A stretch of 64,000 nt of DNA, from assembly GCF_016595465.1 (NCBI RefSeq), contig NZ_JAENIK010000011.1:434001-498000 (forward strand), given 5' to 3'. The translations under genes were made by a program, and so were the position numbers. This document shows, piece after piece, positions 1-8,141 of the stretch. This stretch comes from Luteolibacter yonseiensis. Its GTDB lineage: Bacteria; Verrucomicrobiota; Verrucomicrobiia; Verrucomicrobiales; Akkermansiaceae. The notes beneath the pieces are model-generated. The model made no database searches and had not been told where the DNA came from. It saw only the letters and a list, made by a program, of their open reading frames with translations. Each line of letters opens with the position of its first letter. The first letter of the stretch is position 1.

Positions 1-789
1 CGGAACTTTTTCCGCCGCGATCTGGTAGTCGGGATCGAGATTCGCCTGATTGAGCGAAATCATCTTGGCGGAGCGGGCATCCCAGCCTGTGGTCGGCTGG
101 TTGGCGATTTTCAGGGTGGCGAGGTTCGGGTGCTTCGGAGCTTGGACCACGTCGTTTTTTTCCAAATAGCGATCGCCCGGTTGGCTGATGTGGGCCTTGT
201 CCCCCTCTTGGATGACGGCCCACGCGATGGAGGATTCACCGGTTTTTCCGGTTCTGGCGATGGGGATCTTCTGGGCCTCCAGGTCGAAGCCGTCCTTCTT
301 GTTCCCGAAGAGCGCAACGAGGTCTCCGCCTGGCGCGGATCTGGCGTAATCGACTTCCCCGGTCTCCTCGTCGGATGCCGAGGAGACCAGCCATTTTTTG
401 AAACGGTTGGTTTTCCATTCGGAATACTTGGGAAAAATCGACGGGGAGGTTGTGAACGGGGTTTTGAAAAGGGTCGTGGTGGCGGACTCCCACACGCCCA
501 CCATCTGCGGACGGGCGACGGGCTGGGTGTCCGTGCCCAGGATGGAGGCGTTCGCGGTCACGCGGCGGTCGTCACCGAGGTTTTTCTGCAGATCGCCCAG
601 AGCGATCATGACCGCGAGCCTGGCGTTCGCCTCGGCGGCCCGCTGCGCCTGTCCGTTCGAGGACGAGCGTAGCGAGATGGTGCTGAGGGAAAGCAATCCG
701 ACCGCCACAACCGCCAACAGGACCATCATCAGAAGGCAGGCGATGAGGGCGAACCCCCGTTTTGTCAGTTTATGTTTCGGTCGGATCAT
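1..789 (-). CDS. PilX-type pilus protein (Verru_Chthon cassette A-like), N-terminal part, cut by left edge
   Basis: Reading the minus strand from the ATG at 789 gives an open frame of 263 codons that continues past base 1, so only the N-terminus is present. It begins with a short basic leader, KRGFALIA, then about 20 hydrophobic residues, which is a class III (prepilin-like) signal with Gly before the mature Phe. A stretch reading LGDLQKNLGDDRRVTANASIL and then VGVWES follows; this pattern is typical of the large Verrucomicrobial proteins called Verru_Chthon cassette protein A (PilX N-terminal type, often near 1000 residues). The expected role is a minor pilin-like or secretion-associated envelope protein. 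It lies 42 bases downstream of the lectin-like gene on the same strand, so the two may be co-transcribed. There is no strong Shine-Dalgarno before the ATG. The family call rests on remembered pattern; the frame itself is clear. Confidence 0.75.
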   Translation of the reverse strand, partial: MIRPKHKLTKRGFALIACLLMMVLLAVVAVGLLSLSTISLRSSSNGQAQRAAEANARLAVMIALGDLQKNLGDDRRVTANASILGTDTQPVARPQMVGVWESATTTLFKTPFTTSPSIFPKYSEWKTNRFKKWLVSSASDEETGEVDYARSAPGGDLVALFGNKKDGFDLEAQKIPIARTGKTGESSIAWAVIQEGDKAHISQPGDRYLEKNDVVQAPKHPNLATLKIANQPTTGWDARSAKMISLNQANLDPDYQIAAEKVP

Positions 790-831
790 GATAAGTGAAG
801 TTGAATTTTGAAGTGATTGAAATCGGTGGAA

Positions 832-3423
832 TTACTCCGGAACCACGCGCTCCACGCGGAAGAAGGCCTTGTCAGCGGTGCCCACGTTGAACGGGATGTC
901 CACTGAGACGCCGATCTGGCCCTTCACGCCCGGTGCGGATTGCACCAGCGACCAGGGAGGGAGGAGATCCAATGAGCTGACCACCTTGAAGTCGGTCGCG
1001 GTATCGGCGTTCCAAACGAGGTCCACCGACGTGGGCTGAGAACTCCCGGCGGTATACCTGAACAACGATTTCACCATGCCGAAGGGAGGAACCGCGGAGA
1101 AATCCCCGAGTTTGACATGCCAGTCGGTGATGTCGCTGTTCTGCACGTTTCCTCCGGTCCTGGCGGTGAATCCGAAGTAGGATTTTCCCGCGGCATCCGC
1201 GGCACCGATGGTGGAGAGGTTCACATTCACATTCTGGATCACCGCGATGCCGTCGAGATAGACATCGAGATCTCCAGGCACATAAACCACTCGGATGCGG
1301 TAGGCGGGATCGGTCGAAACCGAACCGAGGGTGTAGGGGAACGGAGCGGTCATGTAAGGAACGCCGTTTTCGTCCACCGCTGGAACACTTGGGATTCCGT
1401 AAAGCTCCACTCCAGGTTGGTTGAAGGCGACGCACTTCGCGAGAACCGTGGTCCCGCTGCGGACTTCGATGAGCGAGGCCGGATCAGGTTCGAAACCGAA
1501 GGTGTGGAAGCAAATGTTGAGAGCCTTTTGGGAAACACCATTTTCCCCGGTTCCCGGATCATTGGTGCCGGACGGAGCGTTCTGCACCACGAAGGCCAGT
1601 CCGTCCGCGGGAACATAGCCGTTCGGATCTTCCTGATTCATGCTCAATCCGAATGTGGCTTCGAATCCTCCCGACACGGCCAGCTTCTTGACGAACCATG
1701 CGGTTCCGCTCTGGCTTTGTTGCTCCGGCGTGAGGCGCAGGCGTCCGGGATTCGTCCCGAACTCGGGGGTGATCGTGGTGCTGCCGTTGGTTTCGAGTTC
1801 GGTGCCCGCGCTGGCGAAGTTGTCGTATTGGATGTCATCGACTCCGGGATCCGGAACGATCACCACGCTGAACGTGGCGGTGGCGACCGGGGCGTTTTCA
1901 TCCGCGGTGGCGGCGGTCAGCGTGTAGGTCGTGTCAACGGTGGGAGTCACATTCACTGAACCGTAGAGAGGAAGAGGTCCGGGAAGCGGATCGCCACCGT
2001 CGGGAGTGATGGTAACGGTCGCGGCGGCCTGGGTGGAGTAGCTCAGAGTGAGTGTCTCGCCTTCGATGAGGTTCAGCGTGTTGCCGGTGAAGAAATCGAT
2101 CTGTGTGGGAAGCGACGTGCCAGGCAGCGGAATGGGAAGCGTGGAGGTGTTTCTTGCCGTGGGGGTGGCAAACGGGATGTTGACGTTTTCGATCAGGTTC
2201 CAGCGGGACTGGTCGTTGCTGCCCTCGAGCGTCCACTGCACTGGGTCCCGTTCAGCGGCGTCCCCTCCGGTGAAAAACGCGTATTTGTCGAACGTTTTCG
2301 GGCTGCCGAAATCGAAGATGAGCGGCGCGTTGTTGAAATCCAGCCACTTGTTCCCCCCTTCGGTGGTGATGCCGTCGATGATCTTGGGCGCCTTTTCGGC
2401 ATCCGGTGAGTTGCTGCCGGGATTTTCCACACCACTGATTGGAATCTTGGCCGCGGAAACCGCCGAATTATAGAATTCGAATTCCGCGAGCTGTACGGTG
2501 CTGTCGCCAGCGCCTCCCCGGCGCCCGGTAATCTTGAACCGGACATATCGATAGGTGGACGCGCCACCGGCCACCGAGCGCACAAGAGTGGTACTGATCG
2601 CCGGGGCTGTATCATCTTTCGTCGCCACAAGCGTGTACGCGGTGGCCTGGCCGTTCGGAGGCGGTGTCGTCACGAAGGTGCCGCTCTCCGCCGCGAGCGG
2701 AATCGTATCAACCCCGACATAGACATTCCGTTCGGTGCTGAATTGGGTGTTGTAGCTGAAGGTGATCGGCGTGTCGTTCAACACGATCATCGCGGGCGTC
2801 GAGAAACTGTTGATCAGCGGCGGGATGATCTCGGGAACATCGAAAGGCCCGTAGGTGGTGCTGTTTTCGAGAACGGTGACCCTGTCGACTTCCCAAGTGA
2901 GGGGAGTCCAGCTGACTTTGTCATCGGAACCGTATACCTGCCATGATTGGGGAGTGCGGACGAAGCCCGAACCATTTGTGGCTGTGGTGAAGCTATAGGA
3001 ATCGATGACCGGATGCGGGGTGGTCGCGCCGAAATCGAAGATCAGTTCGTTGCCTGCAACCAATCCGCTCCTTCTTACGAACATCGTCTCGACGAGGCCG
3101 TCCAGAAGGTTGTTGGGCACTCCGTCTTCCGCCGCGGGGGTGTCGGTTCCGGCGGTGGCCTCACAGGGGATGCTCGCGCCAACTCCTGTTTTGTTCCTGA
3201 TGTTCAGCTTGGTGCCGGCGTGATAAAAGTCGAACTCCGAGAGCATCACGTTCGATCCATTCCCGACAAGTTTCGTTGTCTTGAATTGATAGTATCTATA
3301 TGCCTTTTCAGCCGCTGACGCCGGGAGGGCGCTCAGCAACGCGACAGCCGCAAGCAATGCCTGCGGGCGGAACATGGACCGCCTCGGGAGGAGTCCTGGG
3401 TTAGCAAGTCGTATCGGGTTCAT
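832..3423 (-). CDS. Secreted discoidin-like / L-type lectin-domain protein
   Basis: 863 residues. An N-terminal signal peptide ends near residue 37 (hydrophobic run, then SALPASAAEK). Two beta-sandwich segments that look like F5/8-type C (discoidin) domains lie at about 40-200 and 285-430; both start with a YRYYQFK/YRYVRFK-type strand followed by QLAEFEFY-like text. Each is followed by an Ig-like stretch (about 205-280 and 440-525). Residues about 530-770 resemble an L-type (legume-like) lectin: FEATFGLSM, DGLAFVVQN, a DVYLDG strand and GKSYFGFTA. The C-terminus carries a short strand-rich module ending FFRVE. The protein is probably a surface or secreted carbohydrate-binding protein; no catalytic motif was seen. 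It lies just upstream of the PilX-like gene on the same strand, which suggests a linked envelope function. Domain assignments are by eye; the coding call is firm. Confidence 0.85.
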   Translation of the reverse strand: MNPIRLANPGLLPRRSMFRPQALLAAVALLSALPASAAEKAYRYYQFKTTKLVGNGSNVMLSEFDFYHAGTKLNIRNKTGVGASIPCEATAGTDTPAAEDGVPNNLLDGLVETMFVRRSGLVAGNELIFDFGATTPHPVIDSYSFTTATNGSGFVRTPQSWQVYGSDDKVSWTPLTWEVDRVTVLENSTTYGPFDVPEIIPPLINSFSTPAMIVLNDTPITFSYNTQFSTERNVYVGVDTIPLAAESGTFVTTPPPNGQATAYTLVATKDDTAPAISTTLVRSVAGGASTYRYVRFKITGRRGGAGDSTVQLAEFEFYNSAVSAAKIPISGVENPGSNSPDAEKAPKIIDGITTEGGNKWLDFNNAPLIFDFGSPKTFDKYAFFTGGDAAERDPVQWTLEGSNDQSRWNLIENVNIPFATPTARNTSTLPIPLPGTSLPTQIDFFTGNTLNLIEGETLTLSYSTQAAATVTITPDGGDPLPGPLPLYGSVNVTPTVDTTYTLTAATADENAPVATATFSVVIVPDPGVDDIQYDNFASAGTELETNGSTTITPEFGTNPGRLRLTPEQQSQSGTAWFVKKLAVSGGFEATFGLSMNQEDPNGYVPADGLAFVVQNAPSGTNDPGTGENGVSQKALNICFHTFGFEPDPASLIEVRSGTTVLAKCVAFNQPGVELYGIPSVPAVDENGVPYMTAPFPYTLGSVSTDPAYRIRVVYVPGDLDVYLDGIAVIQNVNVNLSTIGAADAAGKSYFGFTARTGGNVQNSDITDWHVKLGDFSAVPPFGMVKSLFRYTAGSSQPTSVDLVWNADTATDFKVVSSLDLLPPWSLVQSAPGVKGQIGVSVDIPFNVGTADKAFFRVERVVPE

Positions 3424-3925
3424 GGAGCGGGTTATTTTGGTGTGTTATTCTGTTCGATGAGAATTGACCGGCATGAGGATCCGGCAGGGGGATTCGTTCC
3501 GAGCATGAGAATGCACATACCCTGTATAGCACCCCATGGACCCATTGATTCCTCCCTTTGGATCAAAGAATTCCCAGTTTGGCCCGGGTTCCGGTTAACT
3601 GGCTGGAAAGCCAGCCATTAAGATATTCTCAACAATGAAAATATATTGGAATATCCCGTATATATGGGGTCATGGATTTCGAGAATCCATGATTTTGATG
3701 TGAAATCCAACGTCACATCTCAAGGGATGACGGACAACGGCCGCACCGAACAAGGAAGCGTGGAAACACCGGAGGGACGATGTTGGTGCAAGAATGCTTC
3801 GAGTCAAATTAAAGCATTACAATGCCGCCCAATTAGGTATTTTTTATCGGCCGTTCGAATTTGTCAGATGGCAGATATATGTCATCGCTGTCTCTCGAAA
3901 GAGAGATGCTCCTGATCGGGATCAT
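3424..3925. other. Intergenic region with three small inverted repeats
   Basis: About 500 bases between the start of the lectin-like gene and the stop of the XylR-like regulator; both genes are on the minus strand. It is more AT-rich than its surroundings. I see CTGGCT-GGAA-AGCCAG near 3599-3614, a perfect 9-bp inverted repeat at 3670-3692, and a 6-bp stem with a GAAA loop at 3891-3906 just beyond the regulator's stop. The last could be part of the regulator's transcript end, although no T-run follows it. An open frame at 3646-3915 on the plus strand has unlikely composition and no homology I recognise, so I do not call it a gene. Confidence 0.6.
3670..3692. repeat. 9-bp perfect inverted repeat (TCATGGATT / AATCCATGA)
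   Basis: Arms at 3670-3678 and 3684-3692 are separated by five bases (tcgag). It sits about 250 bases upstream of the lectin-like gene, in the promoter-bearing gap. It could be an operator or a small hairpin; a four-T run follows on the plus strand, which is too short for a confident terminator call. The function is not known. Confidence 0.5.
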
Positions 3926-5203
3926 TCAATCGTAGCGGCTCTGCACCCTCCACGCGGTGGGGGTCATGCCGAAATCTTCAGCGAAGACTTCGCATAACTT
4001 CTTGGCGTTTCCCAGACCGCTTTCAAATGCGATCGCGTCCAGCTTCAACTCCGTGTCCCTCAATAGCTTGGTGGCGGTCACCAGGCGCGCGCGGTGGATT
4101 TCCGTGCGCGGACTATGGCCTACGAGGCGTTTGAATTCGGAGCGGAAATGCCTCTCGGCCATCCCGGCCATTCGCGCGAGATCCGTCATGCGCAGGGACT
4201 GGGCGAAGTTCTCACGGATGTGCAGCAGCACCCTCGTGATTTCCGGAGACTCGGTGATGAAGGTGGCGGTGGATGCTCGCCCCACGACCCCCACCGGCTT
4301 GACGCGGATGTTGCGTGGCTTGTCCCTCCCCTCCATCAGGCCATCCAGAAGTTCCGCCGCACGACGCCCGGCCAGCCGCCAGTTCATGTCCACCGATGAA
4401 AGCGGCAACCGCGACATGCTGACCTCCACCGCGCGGTTCTCACATCCGAGGATCGAAACATCTTCGGGAATCTTCAACCCGACCATGTCGCAGGCGGCGA
4501 CCACCTCCAATGAGCGGCGGTCGTCATCGACCATCACGGCAAGCGGTTTTTTGAGTGAATCGAGGCTTTCCGCGAGCCAGCGCAGCCGTTCCTCACGCGG
4601 CACGCGCAAGGTGTTGTCTCCATGGATGCTCTCGAAGTCCAGCAGGGTGACGGATCTTCCGGCGGTCTGGAGTTCCTCGATGAACGCATCCCTCAGCCGG
4701 ACCGTGTCGGGCGGCTTGACCAGGGTATATGAGACAAAATGGTGATGGCCGAGTTCCAGCAGGTGGCGCGCGCCCGCACGACCGGCTTGTTCGTAATCGA
4801 CATCCACCCACGGGATGGGGAGGTCCTGGGGGGCCATGCCGAGATGCACGCTGTGGGTGCCGCCCCAGCGTCTCATCCAATGCCGGACCCGCTCGCTGTA
4901 GCCGGTGACAAGGATGCCATCCGCCTCCGTTTCCGAAGGGAGCATGCCGTGGAACCTCATGTTGGTGATCAGTTCCCAATTCTGGTGGCGGGCATGATCC
5001 ACGATCCCCAACAGGATCTCCTCCTGGTAGAAGTCTGTCACAAACAACACCCTGCGGCTTGGAGGGGGCGGAGTTTCCGCCTTGGACGGATGCGGGGAGA
5101 GGGAGATCGGATCGTGCGACGCAGCCGGTTCCGGTTTGCCGGAAACCGGTGGCGGATGGCTTCCATCAGGCTTGATGGACGGACTGTTATGGATTCCCGG
5201 CAT
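3926..5203 (-). CDS. XylR-type AraC family transcriptional regulator (LacI-like sensor + AraC HTH)
   Basis: From the ATG at 5203 the protein has 425 residues; an in-frame GTG at 5251 would add 16. The first 45 or so residues are Pro/Ser-rich and uninformative. The middle has the sugar-binding fold of LacI/XylR sensors (VLFVTDFYQEEILLGIVDHAR, then DVDYEQAGRAGARHLLELGH and DVSILGCENR). The last 100 residues are a double helix-turn-helix of the AraC type (DLARMAGMAERHFRSEFKRL and LDAIAFESGLGNAKKLCEVF). The family binds a pentose or similar sugar and activates nearby operons. No obvious target operon adjoins: the divergent neighbour is an amino-acid ABC importer and the downstream neighbour a lectin-like protein. 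Ligand unknown. Confidence 0.88.
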   Translation of the reverse strand: MPGIHNSPSIKPDGSHPPPVSGKPEPAASHDPISLSPHPSKAETPPPPSRRVLFVTDFYQEEILLGIVDHARHQNWELITNMRFHGMLPSETEADGILVTGYSERVRHWMRRWGGTHSVHLGMAPQDLPIPWVDVDYEQAGRAGARHLLELGHHHFVSYTLVKPPDTVRLRDAFIEELQTAGRSVTLLDFESIHGDNTLRVPREERLRWLAESLDSLKKPLAVMVDDDRRSLEVVAACDMVGLKIPEDVSILGCENRAVEVSMSRLPLSSVDMNWRLAGRRAAELLDGLMEGRDKPRNIRVKPVGVVGRASTATFITESPEITRVLLHIRENFAQSLRMTDLARMAGMAERHFRSEFKRLVGHSPRTEIHRARLVTATKLLRDTELKLDAIAFESGLGNAKKLCEVFAEDFGMTPTAWRVQSRYD

Positions 5204-5292
5204 GCTTATCCCGTTATTGTCACACGACAGGTCAAGCACATAGCTTGCCACACGGGCATATCCAACTCTAACAGTTCATGAAAGCTGGTGCC

Positions 5293-5323
5293 GTCAGATG
5301 CTGTGGAGCATCAACCGTCTGAC
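5293..5323. repeat. Nested inverted repeat between divergent regulator and ABC importer
   Basis: GATGCT-gtgg-AGCATC at 5297-5312 forms a 6-bp stem. It overlaps an outer pair GTCAGA (5293-5298) / TCTGAC (5318-5323). It lies in the 244-base gap between the divergent XylR-like regulator and the importer operon, so it could be an operator or an mRNA leader hairpin for the importer. This was seen directly; the role is inferred. Confidence 0.45.
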
Positions 5324-5447
5324 TGAGAAATGATTGCGGGACAGGTGTTTGCTGGAAAATCGGCCCGATCAACCTCCGCCGGTTCGGGAGGGAAGGTTTG
5401 GCACACTATCCGCTTCCGTTCCAAGCGAGGCAGGATATGATCACTCC

Positions 5448-6257
5448 ATGAATTCGCGCCGCCGCTTTCTGAAAAACTCCGCCAGCCTGCTGGGACTGCT
5501 CGCCGCCGGATGTGGAGGGAAGAGCCGGAGCGGGGGAAATGGCGCCGAACTGCGGGTGGGCATGGACTTGTCCTACCCTCCCTTCGAGATGCAGGACAAG
5601 GCCGGCAACCCGGATGGGGTGGGTGTGAGGCTCGCCGAGGCGCTCGCCGCCCACCTCGGGCGTCCGTTGAAAATCATGCCGATGGAATTTTCCGGCCTGA
5701 TTCCCGCTCTCAAGACCGGCAACATCGATCTGATCCTTTCCTCGATGACGGCCACGGAGGAACGGGCGAAGTCGATCGATTTCTCCCAGCCGTATGCCTT
5801 CACCGGACTCGCGCTGCTGGTCCGCAAGGACTCCGCCATCCAATCGATCGACGACCTGAAAAAAAGCGCGCGCACGGTGACGGCCAAGGCGAGCACCACC
5901 GGCCAGACGTGGGCGATCACGAACCTGCCGGATGCGAAATGCGTGGTGTTCGAAGACCAGTCGGCGTGCGTGCTGGAGGTCACGCAGGGGCGCGCGGACG
6001 CGTTCATCTACGATCAGCTTAGTATCTACAAATACGCCGGAGAGAATCCGGAGACCACGCGAGGACTTTTGAAACCGTTCGTGGAAGAGTCATGGGCGCT
6101 CGGCATTGCGAAAGGAAATGACGGATTGCGGGCACAAGTGAACGGGTTCATCGATCGTTTCCGCAAAGAGGATGGCTTTTCCAAACTGGGGGAGCGTTAT
6201 CTGAAGGATGAGAAGAAATTTCTCGAGGATTCCGGAATCCCATTCATCCTCAGATAG
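5448..6257 (+). CDS. Amino-acid ABC transporter substrate-binding lipoprotein
   Basis: 269 residues from the ATG at 5448. I chose this start because it begins with a leader carrying a twin-arginine motif (SRRRFLK) and a lipobox (LAAGC) and discards 38 unlikely upstream residues in the same frame. The mature part is a family 3 solute-binding protein: LRVGMDLSYPPFEMQ, GVGVRLAEALAAHLG, DLILSSMTATEERAKSIDFS and a late DAFIYDQLS segment. It would capture a polar amino acid outside the inner membrane and pass it to the permease that follows. Its stop is directly abutted by the permease ATG, a sign of translational coupling. The combination of Tat motif and lipobox suggests export as a folded lipoprotein. 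Ligand specificity cannot be told from the sequence. Confidence 0.92.
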   Translation: MNSRRRFLKNSASLLGLLAAGCGGKSRSGGNGAELRVGMDLSYPPFEMQDKAGNPDGVGVRLAEALAAHLGRPLKIMPMEFSGLIPALKTGNIDLILSSMTATEERAKSIDFSQPYAFTGLALLVRKDSAIQSIDDLKKSARTVTAKASTTGQTWAITNLPDAKCVVFEDQSACVLEVTQGRADAFIYDQLSIYKYAGENPETTRGLLKPFVEESWALGIAKGNDGLRAQVNGFIDRFRKEDGFSKLGERYLKDEKKFLEDSGIPFILR

Positions 6258-7034
6258 ATGTCACGCCGCCAGATGATCGCCAATGTCCTCGTCGGTTTCG
6301 CTCTGGCGGTTTCGTTCGGCTGGCTCTGCACGGCGGTGTTCGCGGTGCTGGGAAATCAAACGGACTGGTCGAAGGCCTGGGAATACCGCGGAACGTTGTG
6401 GCGCGGCTGGTTGGTGACGCTGGGGATTTCGTTTTCGGCGCTCGTCGGAAGCACCTTTTTCGGACTGCTCTTCATGCTTGGCCAGCGTTCGCCCCTGGTG
6501 GTGGTCCGTTGGGCGTGCCGGGCGTTTCTGGAATTCGTGAGGGACACTCCGCTGTTGGTCCATCTGTTGTTCGGCTACTTCGTGATCTTCGCCCCGCTGC
6601 TTTCGCGGCCGTTGGGCGAGCGCGGGTTTGATGACAAGCTGCTCATCGGCATCCTGTTGCTCTCCATCTTCGAGGGGGCCTATCTCGGGGAAATCCTGCG
6701 CGGCGGCGTGGAGAGCATTCCCAAGGCCCAGTGGGAGTCCGCACGTGCGGTGGGATTCAGCCGGGTCCAGATTTACCGTTACGTGATTTTTCCCCAGGCC
6801 CTGCGGCGCGTCCTGCCGGCGGTGGCCGGCCTGTTCGTTTCCCTCATCAAGGACTCTTCCCTGCTCAATGTCATCGGTGTGGCGGAGTATTTTTATAACA
6901 CCAAGAACTTCATCTCCCGTTCCTACGCCGGTCTCGAAGGCTACGTGCCGCTGGCGGTGGGCTATCTGATCCTCACCCTTCCGGTCGCCTGGCTCTCGCA
7001 CTGGCTGGAAAAACGCTTCCGCCATGAAACTTGA
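6258..7034 (+). CDS. Amino-acid ABC transporter permease (HisM/GlnP type)
   Basis: 258 residues with an N-terminal TM helix followed by the five-helix core of polar amino-acid permeases. The EAA loop reads GGVESIPKAQWESARAVGF, and the text around FVRDTPLLVHLLF is characteristic of the His/Glu/Asp/Gln permease family. It starts immediately after the binding-protein stop and overlaps the ATPase gene by 11 bases. Only one permease gene is present, so the channel is probably a homodimer. The product is an inner-membrane component of the importer encoded by 5448-7755. Confidence 0.93.
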   Translation: MSRRQMIANVLVGFALAVSFGWLCTAVFAVLGNQTDWSKAWEYRGTLWRGWLVTLGISFSALVGSTFFGLLFMLGQRSPLVVVRWACRAFLEFVRDTPLLVHLLFGYFVIFAPLLSRPLGERGFDDKLLIGILLLSIFEGAYLGEILRGGVESIPKAQWESARAVGFSRVQIYRYVIFPQALRRVLPAVAGLFVSLIKDSSLLNVIGVAEYFYNTKNFISRSYAGLEGYVPLAVGYLILTLPVAWLSHWLEKRFRHET

Positions 7035-7755
7035 AGTCAAGGGGCTGACAAAATGCTACGGCGCGACCCACGCGGCGGACGGGCTCACGCTCTTCGTCGG
7101 CAGCGCTCGGGTGCTGGTGCTCATCGGCCCGTCCGGCGGAGGGAAGAGCACCCTGCTGCGCTTGCTCGGCGGGCTGGAGACGCCGGACTCCGGGAAAGTG
7201 GAGATCAACGGCAGGCAGCTTGGGACCGATGCCCCCTCGCTCCAGGCCTATCGCCGGAAAAATGGTTTTCTCTTCCAACAGTTCAATCTCTTCCCCCACC
7301 TCACCGCCCGGCAGAACATATCCCTGCCGCTGGAGAAGGTCCACGGTCATTCTCCGGCGAAGTCCGCGGAGACCGCCACCCGCGCGCTCGACCGCTTCGG
7401 CCTGCTCGCCCATGCGGACAAGCTGCCGACCCAGCTCTCGGGAGGGCAGCAGCAACGCGTGGGCATCGCCCGCGCCGTCGCCCATCAACCGGAGGTTCTG
7501 TTCCTGGACGAGCCTACCTCGGCGCTTGATCCGGAAATGACGGCGGAAGTGCTTGAATTGATCCAGGAGCTTGCCGAAGCCGGGCAGGACATCATCCTGA
7601 GCACCCATGAAATGGGCTTCGCCCGTGCCGTGGCCGACCATGTCGCCTTTGTGTCCGCCGGAAAAATCGAAGAACTCGCCCCCCCTGCGGAGCTTTTCGG
7701 CAATCCCCGGTCCGCGATTTGTCAGAAATTTCTGTCGCGGGTGATGCGCTACTGA
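7024..7755 (+). CDS. Amino-acid ABC transporter ATP-binding protein (GlnQ/HisP type)
   Basis: 243 residues with Walker A GPSGGGKST, Q-loop FLFQQFNLFPHLT, signature LSGGQQQR, Walker B VLFLDEPTS and the ALDPEM D-loop, followed by the switch His in STHEMGF. These are diagnostic of GlnQ-type ATPases that energise polar amino-acid import. The start codon lies inside the end of the permease gene, so translation is coupled. It ends 15 bases before the convergent folB stop; no separate terminator hairpin was seen in that gap. Confidence 0.95.
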   Translation: MKLEVKGLTKCYGATHAADGLTLFVGSARVLVLIGPSGGGKSTLLRLLGGLETPDSGKVEINGRQLGTDAPSLQAYRRKNGFLFQQFNLFPHLTARQNISLPLEKVHGHSPAKSAETATRALDRFGLLAHADKLPTQLSGGQQQRVGIARAVAHQPEVLFLDEPTSALDPEMTAEVLELIQELAEAGQDIILSTHEMGFARAVADHVAFVSAGKIEELAPPAELFGNPRSAICQKFLSRVMRY

Positions 7756-7770
7756 ATCAGCGGAAAAACC

Positions 7771-8118
7771 TCAACGCTCACGCTCGATGTGCACCGCGAC
7801 GCATTCGGTATTGGGCAGGATGTGTTTTTCAATGGTGACCGCGACGCGCTTCAGCGGATGATTGTCCAGAAGGTGCCGGGCGATGTCGGTGGCGAGCGTT
7901 TCGATCAGTTGGCGGGGTCTGGCGGCTGCGAGGGCCTCGATTTCCAGCGAGACATCGTAGTAATTGATGGTGCGGGAAATGTCGTCTCCCAGCGCGTCGA
8001 AGCCTGAGGTCGGAATCATGCGCAACGTCACGAGCAGAACCTGGGGGCTCGAGCGCTCCTCATCCGGCACTCCGATATGGGTGATGACCCGGAGACGGCG
8101 TATTTCGATGGTGTCCAT
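7771..8118 (-). CDS. folB: Dihydroneopterin aldolase
   Basis: 115 residues, the usual length for FolB. It begins with the family pattern MDTIEIRRLRVITHIGVPDEER, has TINYYDVSLEIE in the middle and ends with VTIEKHILPNTECVAVHIER. The Lys in EKH and the acidic pair in PDEER correspond to the catalytic region in characterised FolB enzymes, as I recall them. The enzyme cleaves 7,8-dihydroneopterin to 6-hydroxymethyl-dihydropterin in folate synthesis in the cytoplasm. It is the last gene of a minus-strand cluster and begins 23 bases after the HAD-Nudix fusion, which may supply its substrate (see findings). Confidence 0.9.
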   Translation of the reverse strand: MDTIEIRRLRVITHIGVPDEERSSPQVLLVTLRMIPTSGFDALGDDISRTINYYDVSLEIEALAAARPRQLIETLATDIARHLLDNHPLKRVAVTIEKHILPNTECVAVHIERER

Positions 8119-8141
8119 GAGTGGTTGTGGAGGAGGGACGA

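Noticed and set aside
3646..3915. Plus-strand frame of 89 codons in an intergenic gap
   Set aside because: No ribosome site and Cys/Arg-scattered composition; it overlaps inverted repeats and has no known relative.
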